Shown: positions 32,388-41,427, numbered from the stretch's first letter. The stretch is DNA of 64,000 nucleotides from CALOCN01 sp942491735 (GCA_942491735.1 CALOCN010000014.1:2232001-2296000); one strand, 5' to 3'. Notes: generated from the letters alone by a model not told the origin. Numbers and translations are program-made.

Positions 32388-34355
32388 CTAGTCCTCACCA
32401 AGAAAGATCTCCTCGTCGAGCCGCTTGATCGACTCGTAGCGCCGCCGGCTATGGGCAACCTGGTCGCCCAGGTCACGGAACCGCCGCTCCACGTCCCGGC
32501 GTTCGGTGGCCGCCGCCCAGATCTGGAACACCGCTCCCTCGAAGGACTGGCTCTCCGAGAAGTCGCCGAGGATCATGTCCATCTCCCCGATGACCAGCTC
32601 GAACATGTTGATCTTGCGGTGGAGGATCTCCAGCACATGGGACTCGACCGTGTTCTCCGTGCTGAAATTGTAGATGTTGATGTCCCCGGTCTGCCCCAGC
32701 CGGTGTACCCGGCCGATCCGCTGCTCCACCTTCATGGGATTCCACGGCAGGTCATAGTTGATCACGGTCTGACAGAAGTGGAGGTTGCGTCCCTCCCCCC
32801 CTGCCTCGGTGCTGACCAGGATGCGGGTCGTGTTGCGGAAGGTCTCCACTGCCGCATCCTTGTCCGCGGTCGTCATGCCGCCATGGAACACGGAGACCGA
32901 GATGTCCTCGGCCCGCAACGCCCGGGTCAGGAACTCCAGGGTGGACTTGAACTGGGTGAAGATGATCGCCTTCGCTTCGTCCTTGCGCAGGATCTCCATC
33001 AGCCCGTCGAGTTTCGCGTGGCGCTCCACCGCCGTCCCCAGTTCGTAGAGACGGTTGAGGTCGGTCCAGTGGGCCCGGTAGCGGGGATCGCTCCGCGCCC
33101 TGCCCAGGGTGTGCAACGCCGCCGGGGTGCTGCTGCCGATCTCCTTCTGCAGGACCATCGACACGAAGTGCCACTTGTTGAACGCGCCGCTGTCGGTGTC
33201 GGTGTAGCGCTCGCGCACGAACGTGGTCACCGCATCGTAGAGCGCCCGTTCCCTGCCTCGCAGCTGGAAGGGCACGATATGCACGGTCCGCTTGGGGAAC
33301 TTGATGTTGGTGTGGGCCCGGGTGGTCCGGATCATCACGTTCTTGAGCAGGGCGGAGAGGATTCCCGTGTTCTTGGGCAGTCGCTTGTCCCCCCGGACCA
33401 TGAACCGGCGGCGGAACCCGCGATAGGTGCCCAGGGTTCCGGGACGCAACAGATTGACCAGGTTATAGAGTTCGCGCAGGTCGTTCTGGACCGGGGTCGC
33501 GGTGAGGAGCAGCAGGTACTTGCTCTTGAGGGCGGCCACGAACTTCCAGGCCAGGGTCTGGTGGTTCCGCAGGCGGTGCGCCTCGTCGACGATGACCAGA
33601 TCGAAACTCCCCTTCAGGAGACGATTCCGGTTGCGCACCGTTTTTGCGGTATCCAGCGAGCAGATCAGGAGGGGCTGGCTGGCCCAATCGCCGCGCCGCC
33701 CGGCAATGGCGAAGTCCAGCCCGAACTTGGTGGCCAGTTCCTCGCGCCACTGGTTGGTGAGGCTGGCCGGAACGAGGACCAGGGCCTGACGTACCAGACC
33801 CCGCTGCACGTACTCGCGCAGGACCATGCCGGCCTCGATGGTCTTTCCCAACCCGACCTCGTCCGCGAAGAGCCCGCGGCCCCGCATATCCCTCAGCATG
33901 CGCAGGCAGGCGGCCTTCTGGTACTCCAGATGGTCCACTCCCCGCACGTGCTCCAGGCACAGCAGCCGCTCGAACCCGCGACGGGACGAAAGTTCCTCGG
34001 CCTCCAGCAGCAGGCGGTAGTCCTCGAGCGGTTCCGCTTCGCTCCGGGCCGCCTCCTCGAGCAGCCCCCAACTCGACTCGTCCAGCATCACGAAGCGTTG
34101 CCGGTCGGCAACCCCGTTGGGCTTCGTGGTCTTCCGTTTGCTCCGGCGTCGCCGGGTGGGCGGAGGGGGCAGCAGTTCCTCGGCTGGCTTCGGGCTCAAG
34201 AGCGGATGAATACTGGACACGCGGCGCACCCCGCCGGGAAAGACGACCTCCAGGATGTCGTAGAACGTACGATCCCGGATATCGACCACCAGCCCCTCCC
34301 CGAAATCGTCGTGGAGGACCTTGTCGCCGACGTTGTAGATGTGCTGTTCACTCAT
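32388..34355 (-). CDS. RapA/HepA-like SNF2 ATPase
   Basis: A 655-residue Swi2/Snf2 translocase. The N-terminal Tudor/CarD-like barrel (VGDKVLHDDFGEGLVV to GVRRVSSIHPLL, about 9-53) is the sort used by RapA to touch RNA polymerase. A basic proline-rich linker follows. Helicase motifs are Walker A DEVGLGKT (165-172), VDEAHRLRN (near 256), LTATPVQND, and in the C-lobe IFTQFKST, VSTEAGGEGRNL and RIGRVHRLGQ. It likely recycles stalled RNA polymerase or remodels nucleoprotein. It lacks the long RapA C-terminal region, which may be supplied by the next gene. No nuclease or methylase is nearby, so a defence role is not supported. Confidence 0.88.
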   Translation of the reverse strand: MSEQHIYNVGDKVLHDDFGEGLVVDIRDRTFYDILEVVFPGGVRRVSSIHPLLSPKPAEELLPPPPTRRRRSKRKTTKPNGVADRQRFVMLDESSWGLLEEAARSEAEPLEDYRLLLEAEELSSRRGFERLLCLEHVRGVDHLEYQKAACLRMLRDMRGRGLFADEVGLGKTIEAGMVLREYVQRGLVRQALVLVPASLTNQWREELATKFGLDFAIAGRRGDWASQPLLICSLDTAKTVRNRNRLLKGSFDLVIVDEAHRLRNHQTLAWKFVAALKSKYLLLLTATPVQNDLRELYNLVNLLRPGTLGTYRGFRRRFMVRGDKRLPKNTGILSALLKNVMIRTTRAHTNIKFPKRTVHIVPFQLRGRERALYDAVTTFVRERYTDTDSGAFNKWHFVSMVLQKEIGSSTPAALHTLGRARSDPRYRAHWTDLNRLYELGTAVERHAKLDGLMEILRKDEAKAIIFTQFKSTLEFLTRALRAEDISVSVFHGGMTTADKDAAVETFRNTTRILVSTEAGGEGRNLHFCQTVINYDLPWNPMKVEQRIGRVHRLGQTGDINIYNFSTENTVESHVLEILHRKINMFELVIGEMDMILGDFSESQSFEGAVFQIWAAATERRDVERRFRDLGDQVAHSRRRYESIKRLDEEIFLGED

Positions 34356-34373
34356 GAAGCTCTGCCGTTCCTG

Positions 34374-35057
34374 CTACCGGAGGATGTAGACGATCAACCC
34401 TGCCTGGAACTGGTAGCCGATCGACCAGTTGCCGTCCTCGGTGACCTCTTCCTGGGGAACCGTTCCTTCCCCGAAGTAGCCGAGGGCGCGACCGCTGAGA
34501 TCCAGCCCCCAGGTTTCCCGGATGAAGACTTCCGCACCGATCCCCGCCTCGAGCACCAGACTCTCCGTGGGAAACGCCACCGTCTCGTCGTTGCGGTGCA
34601 CCTCGGGCCGGTAGAACCCGAGTCCGAAGACGAAGTACTGGGAGGCATCCCCGCTCCGGTCCCGGAAGTAGAAGACCTCCCCGATCACGTTGGTGAACTT
34701 CAGTTCGCTGTACTCCTCGGCCACGTCGTCCTTGGGGTCGTAGCTCTGGGCGAGGAACTCGAACCCCAACGCCCAATGGGGCGACACCGTGTACCGCAGG
34801 CTCACCCCGAGGCCGAACCCGCTGCTGAAATCCAGCCCATAGCGCGACTTTCCCGAGATCCCCCCGTAGCTCGCGAACGCGCTCAGTCCGATGGACCCCG
34901 ACTCCTCGATCCGGGTAATCGCCTCGCCGGGCACGGAGAGTCCCGTGGTGAGCCCAACCAACGCCGCCGCCCCGATCCAACGTCTGCCGTTGCCGACCAT
35001 CCGGAGCAGGCGCTCCTTACCGTGAACCCGTCTTCCGCTCCCCATTCCGTTCGTCAT
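34374..35057 (-). CDS. Outer-membrane beta-barrel protein
   Basis: A 227-residue protein with a basic N-terminus and signal (WIGAAALVGLTTGLSVPGEA). Alternating strands follow (SIGLSAFASYGGISG, YGLDFSSGFGLGVSLRYTV, ALGFEFLAQSYD, YFVFGLGFYRPEV, VLEAGIGAEVFI) and it ends in YQFQAGLIVYILR. This is a porin or OmpW-like fold with no known ligand. ATG at 35057 is chosen because GGAGG lies nine bases before it; the ATG at 35066 touches that site. It precedes the SNF2 ATPase gene by 18 bases. Confidence 0.78.
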   Translation of the reverse strand: MTNGMGSGRRVHGKERLLRMVGNGRRWIGAAALVGLTTGLSVPGEAITRIEESGSIGLSAFASYGGISGKSRYGLDFSSGFGLGVSLRYTVSPHWALGFEFLAQSYDPKDDVAEEYSELKFTNVIGEVFYFRDRSGDASQYFVFGLGFYRPEVHRNDETVAFPTESLVLEAGIGAEVFIRETWGLDLSGRALGYFGEGTVPQEEVTEDGNWSIGYQFQAGLIVYILR

Positions 35058-35117
35058 GTTCCACATCCTCCGTCTCCCAAGCCCGGGTTAGACAGCATTC
35101 CGTTCGTCACGTTCCAC
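35043..35117. repeat. Pair of 22-base direct repeats at the beta-barrel start
   Basis: CATTCCGTTCGTCATGTTCC(AC) at 35043-35064 recurs as the same sequence with one change (T to C) at 35096-35117, 53 bases apart. The first copy includes the start codon of the beta-barrel gene on the minus strand. It looks like a small tandem duplication of the leader. Confidence 0.6.
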
Positions 35118-35165
35118 GGCCCTAGTCGCCCGGGTCCGGGCAACCTGGCCGGCGAAAGACCCCGC

Positions 35166-36095
35166 TCACGAGCGGGGGTGAAAGGTCCGGTGAACCTCCT
35201 GGAGGAAGCCCCGGTCCACATGGGAGTAGATCTGGGTCGTGGTCACCGAGGCGTGTCCCAACAGTTCCTGGATGACCCGCAGGTCCGCGCCCCCCTCCAG
35301 CAGGTGGCTGGCGAACGAGTGCCGCAGGACGTGCGGGTGGACATCCCCCCCCGCGATGCCGGCGTTCACCGCGCGACGACGAAGCATACGCCACAGTCCC
35401 ATGCGACTGAACCGGCCTCCCCTGCGGTTGAGGAAGAGCATCCCGGGATCCGAACCCCGGGTCAGGGCGGGTCGGCCCCGATCCTGGTAGCGGGTCACCC
35501 GCCGAACCGCCTCGCCGGTCAACGGCACTGCGCGTTCCTTGTCCCCCTTGCCGATCACCCGCACGAAGAGCTCCCCGAGCCGCAGTCCCTCCGGTCGCAG
35601 GTCCAGCACTTCGGAAACCCGCAGACCGGACCCGTACATGATCTCGAGGATGGCGCGGTCACGGAGATCCAGCGGCGCCTCCCCCGCCACCGACTCCAGC
35701 AAGCGCCGTGCGGTGTCCACATCCAGTACCCGTGGCAGGCGACGACCCTGGCGGGGCAGTTCGAGCCCTTCGGTCGGGTCCGCCCCCCCTTCGGTGCGGC
35801 GGCGAAGATAGCCGTGGAAGCCGCGGATGCAGGACAGACGGCGGGCCAGGGTTCTTGCCGACAGGCCCTGTTCCGATTCGGTGCCGAGAAACTGTTCCAG
35901 CCGGTCCCGGTCGAACTGGTCGGGTGCCGTGCACCCGTGATCCATGAGCCAACCCAGGTAGCGCCCCAGGTCCAGGGCGTACGCATCCACCGTCCGGTCC
36001 GACAAGCGGCGCTCGTAGCGCAGGTAGCCGAGGAAGTCCTCGCGGGCCGCTTCGAGCGCGGGGGACAGGGCGGTTGCGGTGCTTTCACGCGGCAC
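35166..36095 (-). CDS. Tyrosine recombinase XerC/XerD (XerD-like)
   Basis: Site-specific recombinase of 309 residues that resolves chromosome dimers at dif. The SAM-like N-domain (DFLGYLRYERRLSDRTVDAY) is followed by the catalytic domain: Arg in GSGLRVSE, Lys in GKGDKERAVP, HVLRHSFASHLL, His in LGHASVTTTQIYSH, and Tyr in QIYSHV. All six catalytic residues are present. GTG at 36095 overlaps the end of uvrC by 11 bases and has GAGGAG just upstream. A second Xer gene lies at 44.7-45.6 kb, so the two probably form the XerC-XerD pair. Confidence 0.9.
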   Translation of the reverse strand: MPRESTATALSPALEAAREDFLGYLRYERRLSDRTVDAYALDLGRYLGWLMDHGCTAPDQFDRDRLEQFLGTESEQGLSARTLARRLSCIRGFHGYLRRRTEGGADPTEGLELPRQGRRLPRVLDVDTARRLLESVAGEAPLDLRDRAILEIMYGSGLRVSEVLDLRPEGLRLGELFVRVIGKGDKERAVPLTGEAVRRVTRYQDRGRPALTRGSDPGMLFLNRRGGRFSRMGLWRMLRRRAVNAGIAGGDVHPHVLRHSFASHLLEGGADLRVIQELLGHASVTTTQIYSHVDRGFLQEVHRTFHPRS

Positions 36096-37944
36096 CGGGG
36101 ATCTCCTCGGAGTCCTCGGGGGGCGCGAGGTCGGTCGCCCCCGGGTGCAGGTGGGTCGTGATGCGCCGGGCCACGGCGGACCCGATCCCGGGCACCGCGG
36201 CGAGGGCGGACTCGCTGGCCCGGTTCACCTCGTCGAAACTTCCGAATGCATTGAGAAGCAGCATCTTTCGCTTGTGCCCCACCCCCGGTATGTCGTCGAG
36301 GGCGGAGGCCAGGCTGGCCTTGCCGCGTCTAACCCGATGAAAGGCCACCGCGAACCGGTGCGCCTCGTCCCGGACCTGGATAAGCAGCCGGAGACCGTCA
36401 TGGCTTCGGGGGAGTTTGAGGGTCTCGGAACGACCGGGAAACACGATCTCCTCTTCCCGTTTGGCCAACCCGACCACCGGAATCCCTCCCAGTCCTTCCT
36501 GATCGAGCGCGGTCATCGCGGCGCTGACCTGTCCCTTGCCCCCATCGATGAGGATCAGATCCGGCGCCGGAAACTCACCCGACACCACGCGGGCTGCGCG
36601 GCGACCCACCACCTCGGCCATCATGGCAAAGTCGTCGGGTCCGGGGGACCGCATGCGATACCGGCGATAGGCGCTCTTGGCCGGCTTGCCGTTGCGGAAC
36701 ACCACCAGCGAGGCCACCGGATGGACCCCCTGGATGTTGGAAATATCGAACCCCTCGATGTGCACCGGGGGCGCTTCCAGTTCGAGGGCCTCCTGGAGGG
36801 CATAGACCGAGGGCTCCAGATGACGGGTTCCGTCATCCTCCCGGGCCTCCTCCAGATCGTGCCGGGCGTTCTCCTCGGCCAACCGGGCCAGCCCGGCCAG
36901 TCGTCCCCGCCGGGGAATGCGGAGGGTTACCGATTGCCCCGACTTGTCGGAAAGCCAGGCTTCCACCACGCCGTGATCGGTCGGTTCGCGGGACACCAGC
37001 ACCTCGGCGGGGATCGACTCCCGTTCGCGGTAGTACTGACCCAGGAAGGCCAGGAGCACGTCGCCGTCGTCCCAGCCCTCGGTGCCGCCCAGCCGCCGTG
37101 TTTCCTTTCCCAGGACCTTTCCCCCGCGCACCTGCAGCACCGCGCCGAACGCCGTATCCCGGTCCCTCGCCACCGCGAACACGTCGAGGTCGCGGTCCTG
37201 GGTGTCGAGCATCTTCTGCCGTCGCAGGAGGCGCTCCACCCCCCGGATGCGATCCCTGGCCCGGGCCGCACGCTCGAAATCCAATCCGGCGGCGGCGGTT
37301 TCCATTTCCTCCCGCAGGGTGCCGAGGACCTCCTGTCCCTGCCCGGAAAGGAACTGCACCATGCGATCCACCAACTCCCCGTATTCCGATCGGGAGACCC
37401 GGTCGATGCAGGGGGCGGCACACCGCTGGATATGGAAATCCAGGCACTCGCGATACTGCGGCCCGCGCCCCGGGCGCTCACCCATGCAGGAGCGGATGGG
37501 AAAGATGGAGCGAAGCATTTTCAGGGTGCGTCGCAGGGCCCCCGCGTCGGTATAGGGGCCGAAGTATCTGGATCCGTCGCGGGGGGTTCGCCGGGTGATG
37601 ATCGGCTTGGGATAGGCCTCACCCAGGGTCAGCTTCAGGAACGGGAACCGCTTGTCGTCCTTGAGCCGGATATTGAAGGGAGGGCGCTTCTCCTTGATCA
37701 GGGTCATCTCCAGGAGGAGCGCCTCGACGTCCGAATCCGTGACAATGGTCTCGATGTCCCGGATCCGGGGCACGAAGGCGGCCTGCTTGGGATGGATCAT
37801 TCCGCCCGCATTGAAGTAGGAGCGCACCCGGGCATCAAGGCGCTTGGCCTTCCCCACATAGAGGACCTTCCCTTGACGGTCCTTCATGAGGTAGACGCCG
37901 GGTCGCCTGGGCAGACGTTTCAGCGCGCGCTCGAGGTGCTCCAT
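36085..37944 (-). CDS. uvrC: Excinuclease ABC subunit C
   Basis: Makes both incisions in nucleotide excision repair. Layout over 619 residues: GIY-YIG nuclease (PGVYLMKDRQGKVLYVGKA), UVR motif binding UvrB (LDFERAARARDRI), the RNase H-like second nuclease (FDISNIQGVHPVAS, LILIDGGKGQVS), and C-terminal HhH repeats (DDIPGVGHKRK, AVPGIGSAVARRI). ATG at 37944 starts at the family N-terminus MEHLERALKRLP. The strong AAGGAGGG (37977-37970) lies too far upstream and best serves an out-of-frame ATG at 37969, so the exact start is a little uncertain. Xer follows with an 11-base overlap. Confidence 0.96.
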   Translation of the reverse strand: MEHLERALKRLPRRPGVYLMKDRQGKVLYVGKAKRLDARVRSYFNAGGMIHPKQAAFVPRIRDIETIVTDSDVEALLLEMTLIKEKRPPFNIRLKDDKRFPFLKLTLGEAYPKPIITRRTPRDGSRYFGPYTDAGALRRTLKMLRSIFPIRSCMGERPGRGPQYRECLDFHIQRCAAPCIDRVSRSEYGELVDRMVQFLSGQGQEVLGTLREEMETAAAGLDFERAARARDRIRGVERLLRRQKMLDTQDRDLDVFAVARDRDTAFGAVLQVRGGKVLGKETRRLGGTEGWDDGDVLLAFLGQYYRERESIPAEVLVSREPTDHGVVEAWLSDKSGQSVTLRIPRRGRLAGLARLAEENARHDLEEAREDDGTRHLEPSVYALQEALELEAPPVHIEGFDISNIQGVHPVASLVVFRNGKPAKSAYRRYRMRSPGPDDFAMMAEVVGRRAARVVSGEFPAPDLILIDGGKGQVSAAMTALDQEGLGGIPVVGLAKREEEIVFPGRSETLKLPRSHDGLRLLIQVRDEAHRFAVAFHRVRRGKASLASALDDIPGVGHKRKMLLLNAFGSFDEVNRASESALAAVPGIGSAVARRITTHLHPGATDLAPPEDSEEIPGAA

Positions 37945-38098
37945 TGACGGTGACGGTCCGATCGGACATCCCTCCTTCGCCCCTGCCTGGAGTCCTCCCG
38001 GCGTGCCCAAGACACCCGTGGCCGGTACCCCAGAGATGACGAACGAGTATACCGGATCGGGCTCGGATCTCACAGTTGAAGTCCGGGGTAGGCTGTTG

Positions 38099-38116
38099 CG
38101 CCATCATAAGATGGCG
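38099..38116. promoter_or_regulatory. Palindromic operator candidate upstream of uvrC
   Basis: CGCCATC-ATAA-GATGGCG has perfect 7-bp arms and a 4-base centre. It sits about 50 bases upstream of a TATACT element facing uvrC. The size suits a dimeric repressor. No T-run follows, so it is not a terminator for the gene to its right. Confidence 0.4.
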
Positions 38117-38240
38117 TCCTGTCCCGATCCCGGAGAGACGGCTATCGGGTGCTCGGGGCGAGGCGGTCAGGGGGGGAGCCCAGGGCCGGGGCATGCTCTA
38201 AGCAACAATAAAACAGTCTGTTACGGCTCTTGCCGCACCT

Positions 38241-38266
38241 GAACCGTGAGCCGCGTGGGACGGTTC
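38241..38266 (-). terminator. Possible terminator of the hybrid sensor-kinase gene
   Basis: On the minus strand, two bases after the stop, GAACCGT pairs perfectly with ACGGTTC around a 12-base loop. The T-rich tail (TGTTTTATTGTTG) lies about 20 bases further on, beyond the normal distance, so activity is uncertain. Confidence 0.3.
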
Positions 38267-41200
38267 CTAGCCGGCCTCGCGGTGTCGAAAGCTCAGGATC
38301 CGCGTGGTCAAGGCGACCAGGTCCCGATTCCTGAAGGGGCGGGCCAACTGGAACACCCAGGGGTCCCCATCCACGTCGACCCGCTCCCCCTCCTCGCGCG
38401 AGGTGAGGAAGACCACCGGCAGTTGCGGTCGGATCCGGCGTGCCTGCTTCAGGAAGCGGATGGGATCGGCGGCGGCGGCCCGGTACGGAATGAACAGGAG
38501 GTCCGGCTCCAGGTCGTTCAGCTGGTCCAGGAGACGGGCCGGGTCCCCCTCCGTGGTGACTTCGTGCCCCAGCTCACCGAGGATGCTGCAGAGGGAGTCC
38601 CGGACCAGCGCATCGGGAACCGCGACGAGGATCTGCGCCTCGGGCCGCAGGCTCCGCGGCGCCCGCCCCGGCGATCCCGCCTCGCTGGGCGCCAGGACCT
38701 CGCTGCGACGGGTCACCGGCAGGGTGACGGTGAAGATCGCACCGCCGTCGGCGTTGTTGGCCGCATGCACGGCCCCACCATGCTCCTTGACGATGTTGTA
38801 GGCGGTGGAAAGACCGAGCCCGCTTCCCGCCACCCGCGACCCGCTGAGCGAACCCTTCGTGCTGAAGAAGGGTTCGAAGATACGCGACAGGTGCTCCTCG
38901 GCAATCCCGGGCCCCTCGTCCCGAAAGGTCAGGGTGAGCGTCCCCCCGTCCCCACGTCCTTCGATCCTCAGGCTGCCCCCCCCCTCCATGGCCTGGATGG
39001 AGTTGATGAGAATGTTGAGCAGCACCTGCTGGATCTGCCCCGCGTCGGCCACGGTGACCGGTAGCCCCGAGGTTTCCCGTTCCACCCGGATGCGGTGCTT
39101 CTCGAACTGCCGGTCCAGCAGCATCAGGGTGTCGCTGAGAATGCGATCCAGATCCACCAACTCGCGGTGACCGGGGCGGCGCCGGCTGAAGGTGAGCAGG
39201 CTCGAGGTCAACTCGCGAGCACGCTGGGAGGACTTGAGGATCACCCCCACCCCCTTCTGGACCATCTCAGGATCCGAATTCTCCTGCATGAACTGCGCAT
39301 AGCCGTAGATGGCGGCAATGAGGTTGTTGAACTCGTGGGCCACACCGGCCGCGAGCTGTCCCACCGCGGACATCTTGCTCGACTGCAACAGTTGCGCCTC
39401 GATTTCCTTGAGCTCGCTCACGTTGTGGAGGAGGAACACCTCACCGGCCGGCTGATCGTCCTCGGTCCGTACCGACGAGATCGAACAGAGGTAGGTCTTG
39501 CCGTCGAGCAGGATTTCCCGGGCCACGTTGCGCTCGTCGTGTCGACGCACCCGATCGGTCATCTCGGCGATCTCGGGACGCTTGAGTCGTTCCATGAGCC
39601 GGGATACCGGCGCCCCGGTCCAGTCGCGATCCTCCAGGCCCAGCAGGCGCCGGGCCGCCGCGTTGAGGAGCAGGACGTTGCCGTCCCGGTCCGCGAAGAT
39701 CACCGCTTCCTGCATGTGGTGCATCATCGCCACCAGGCGGGTCTCCGCTTCCCGCGCGTCCAGGAACAGACGCTGGTTGTCCAGGGCGATGGCGGCCTGA
39801 CCGCAGAAGATCTCGAGGGTATCCAGATCGATCGGATCGAACACCCGCCCCTCCAGCTTGTGGAGGGTCAGCACCCCGACCAGCCGGTCCGCGCTGATCA
39901 GCGGACAGGCCAGGATGGCTTCGGGTTCGGTCGGGGTCCCGGGAATGTGCCGCGAGCGCGGATCCCGTTCCGCGTGGTTGATGATCTCGCCCTGTCGTCG
40001 TGCCGCCACCGTGCCGGTGATCCCCTCGCCCAGGGACACGCGGATCCGCAGCACCTCTTCCGGATACGCTCCCAGACAAACGGCCGGGCGCAACGAGTCC
40101 CCTTCGGGCTCCAGCATGAACAGGGTCGCCTCATCCGCCTCGCACAGATCGCTCGCGCGCCGGGCCACCATTTCCGGGATGCGGTTCAGATCCGCGATGG
40201 AGGCCACGGACTGGCTCATCTCAAGGAGTTCGGCGAAGTTCCGCGCACTACGCTCCTGGTCTTCCAGGTCCCGGCGGCTCTCCACGATCAGTCCCAGCTG
40301 GCAGCCGAGGAACTCCAGGTTGGCCGCATCCACCGAGGAGAACGGGGTCTTGTCCTGCCCACGCTGCGCGAACAGCAGGCCCAACGGGGTGTCCCCCTGT
40401 CGTAGCGGGATCATGAGCAGGGATCCGGTCCGTTCCAGCATCAGCCCCTCGTTGAGGGAGTCCGGAAGCTGCAGCGGCTCGGACCGGTGGTAGACACAGG
40501 GAGGTTCCCGCAGCGCCGCCGCGAAACGGGGCGCCTCGTTGAGGGCGATACTGGGCAGGAGTCCACGGGGTCCGTCGTCCCATCGTGCTTCCAGGGCCTC
40601 GCAGGTCGCCCAGGAACCGTCCCGGCTCAGGAGGTAGAGGCTGGCCTGATCCAGATCCAGGAGATCCGCGATCCGGTTGACCACGATTTCGCTCGCGTCG
40701 CGCAGACGACGGACCCCGGCCAGCTCCCGGACCATGCGGTTCGACATGGTGAGATACCGGGTCTGATCCCGATGTTGCCGGAGCACCAGGAGATGACTAC
40801 TCAGCCCCGTGAGGGCCGGAAGATCCTGGGCCATGCGGGACATCCGGGCCTCGTCGAAATGACCCGGCGACCGACTGATCGCGTTCAGGGTGAAAACGGT
40901 ATCCCCCAGCCGATGGGGCAGGTGGATATAGGACCGGTATCCCAGTTCGAGAAGGGCCTCGTCCATGGGACTCCGGGTGGCCTCGGCGAGATCCCCCACC
41001 CGGACGGGGAGGCTGAGGTCGGCCGGCCCCTTCAGGAAGACACCCGGTTCGCCGGTGATGGAGGGGGGGGCAAGGTCGAGGGCCTCTCCGGCCACGACCA
41101 GGGTCCGAAGCCGAAGCCGCTCGTCGTTGTTGTCCGCCACCGCAATCGACACCCTCGGGCAATCCAGCGCCCGGGCCAGTTCGCCCAGGATGCGTTCCAG

Positions 41201-41320
41201 GGACCGTTCGAGCTCCCGCTCCCCCGCCAGGGCGGATCCCAGGTCCTCCGCGGGCCCCAGGGCCGGTCCGGATGCCCCGTTCCCGCCGTTGTTCCTGTTC
41301 CCTGTCTCGTCGAAAGCCAT
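38267..41320 (-). CDS. Hybrid sensor histidine kinase with several GAF/PAS domains and a degenerate receiver
   Basis: Soluble 1017-residue kinase. Successive GAF-like domains fill about 20-580 (including RILGELARALDCPRVSIAV, VVNRIADLLDLDQASLYLL, DLCEADEATLFMLEPEG, LACPLISADRLVGVLTLH). A PAS domain follows (AVIFADRDGNVLLLNAAARRLL). The dimerisation His is in GVAHEFNNLIAAI. The ATPase domain has LNILINSIQAMEG, FRDEGPGIAEEH and GSGLGLSTAYNI. The C-terminal receiver-like domain has LLFIPYRAAA where the phospho-acceptor Asp should be, and its acidic pocket is also lost, so it cannot accept phosphate normally. ATG at 41320 has AGGGG six bases upstream. No separate partner regulator lies beside it. 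Confidence 0.88.
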   Translation of the reverse strand: MAFDETGNRNNGGNGASGPALGPAEDLGSALAGERELERSLERILGELARALDCPRVSIAVADNNDERLRLRTLVVAGEALDLAPPSITGEPGVFLKGPADLSLPVRVGDLAEATRSPMDEALLELGYRSYIHLPHRLGDTVFTLNAISRSPGHFDEARMSRMAQDLPALTGLSSHLLVLRQHRDQTRYLTMSNRMVRELAGVRRLRDASEIVVNRIADLLDLDQASLYLLSRDGSWATCEALEARWDDGPRGLLPSIALNEAPRFAAALREPPCVYHRSEPLQLPDSLNEGLMLERTGSLLMIPLRQGDTPLGLLFAQRGQDKTPFSSVDAANLEFLGCQLGLIVESRRDLEDQERSARNFAELLEMSQSVASIADLNRIPEMVARRASDLCEADEATLFMLEPEGDSLRPAVCLGAYPEEVLRIRVSLGEGITGTVAARRQGEIINHAERDPRSRHIPGTPTEPEAILACPLISADRLVGVLTLHKLEGRVFDPIDLDTLEIFCGQAAIALDNQRLFLDAREAETRLVAMMHHMQEAVIFADRDGNVLLLNAAARRLLGLEDRDWTGAPVSRLMERLKRPEIAEMTDRVRRHDERNVAREILLDGKTYLCSISSVRTEDDQPAGEVFLLHNVSELKEIEAQLLQSSKMSAVGQLAAGVAHEFNNLIAAIYGYAQFMQENSDPEMVQKGVGVILKSSQRARELTSSLLTFSRRRPGHRELVDLDRILSDTLMLLDRQFEKHRIRVERETSGLPVTVADAGQIQQVLLNILINSIQAMEGGGSLRIEGRGDGGTLTLTFRDEGPGIAEEHLSRIFEPFFSTKGSLSGSRVAGSGLGLSTAYNIVKEHGGAVHAANNADGGAIFTVTLPVTRRSEVLAPSEAGSPGRAPRSLRPEAQILVAVPDALVRDSLCSILGELGHEVTTEGDPARLLDQLNDLEPDLLFIPYRAAAADPIRFLKQARRIRPQLPVVFLTSREEGERVDVDGDPWVFQLARPFRNRDLVALTTRILSFRHREAG

Positions 41321-41427
41321 ATCCATCCCCTGAACCTGGACCGCGCCCCTAGGAATTCCCTGCCCCGGATATCGGCAGAATCGGGACAACTCTTGATGAC
41401 AGGGGGATTTGACGCGACCGTGGGGAT

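Larger units (their letters stand above)
37945..38266. other. 322-base intergenic region upstream of uvrC
   Basis: No convincing gene: the frames here are short and lack family features. On the minus strand TATACT (38051-38046) could be a -10 for uvrC without a good -35. A perfect hairpin/palindrome lies at 38099-38116. At the right end, just past the sensor-kinase stop, GAACCGT/ACGGTTC arms (38241-38266) and an AT-rich stretch with AACAG-T-CTGTT (about 38213-38223) could take part in ending the kinase transcript. Confidence 0.5.

Noticed and set aside
31351..35057. SNF2 helicase block as a DISARM-like or other defence system
   Set aside because: No methylase, nuclease, DUF1998 or drmA-like gene is near, and the Tudor-like head fits RapA. 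Neighbours are housekeeping and envelope genes.
35166..36095. Xer gene as a phage or island integrase
   Set aside because: Size, motifs and an operon overlap with uvrC match a housekeeping XerC/XerD.
37835..38194. 119-residue minus-strand frame overlapping the uvrC start
   Set aside because: Although AAGGAGGG precedes an internal ATG at 37969, the product has no recognisable features and overlaps conserved UvrC coding sequence in another frame.
38003..38242. 79-residue plus-strand frame in the uvrC upstream gap
   Set aside because: No ribosome site, no family features, and it covers the candidate regulatory palindrome.
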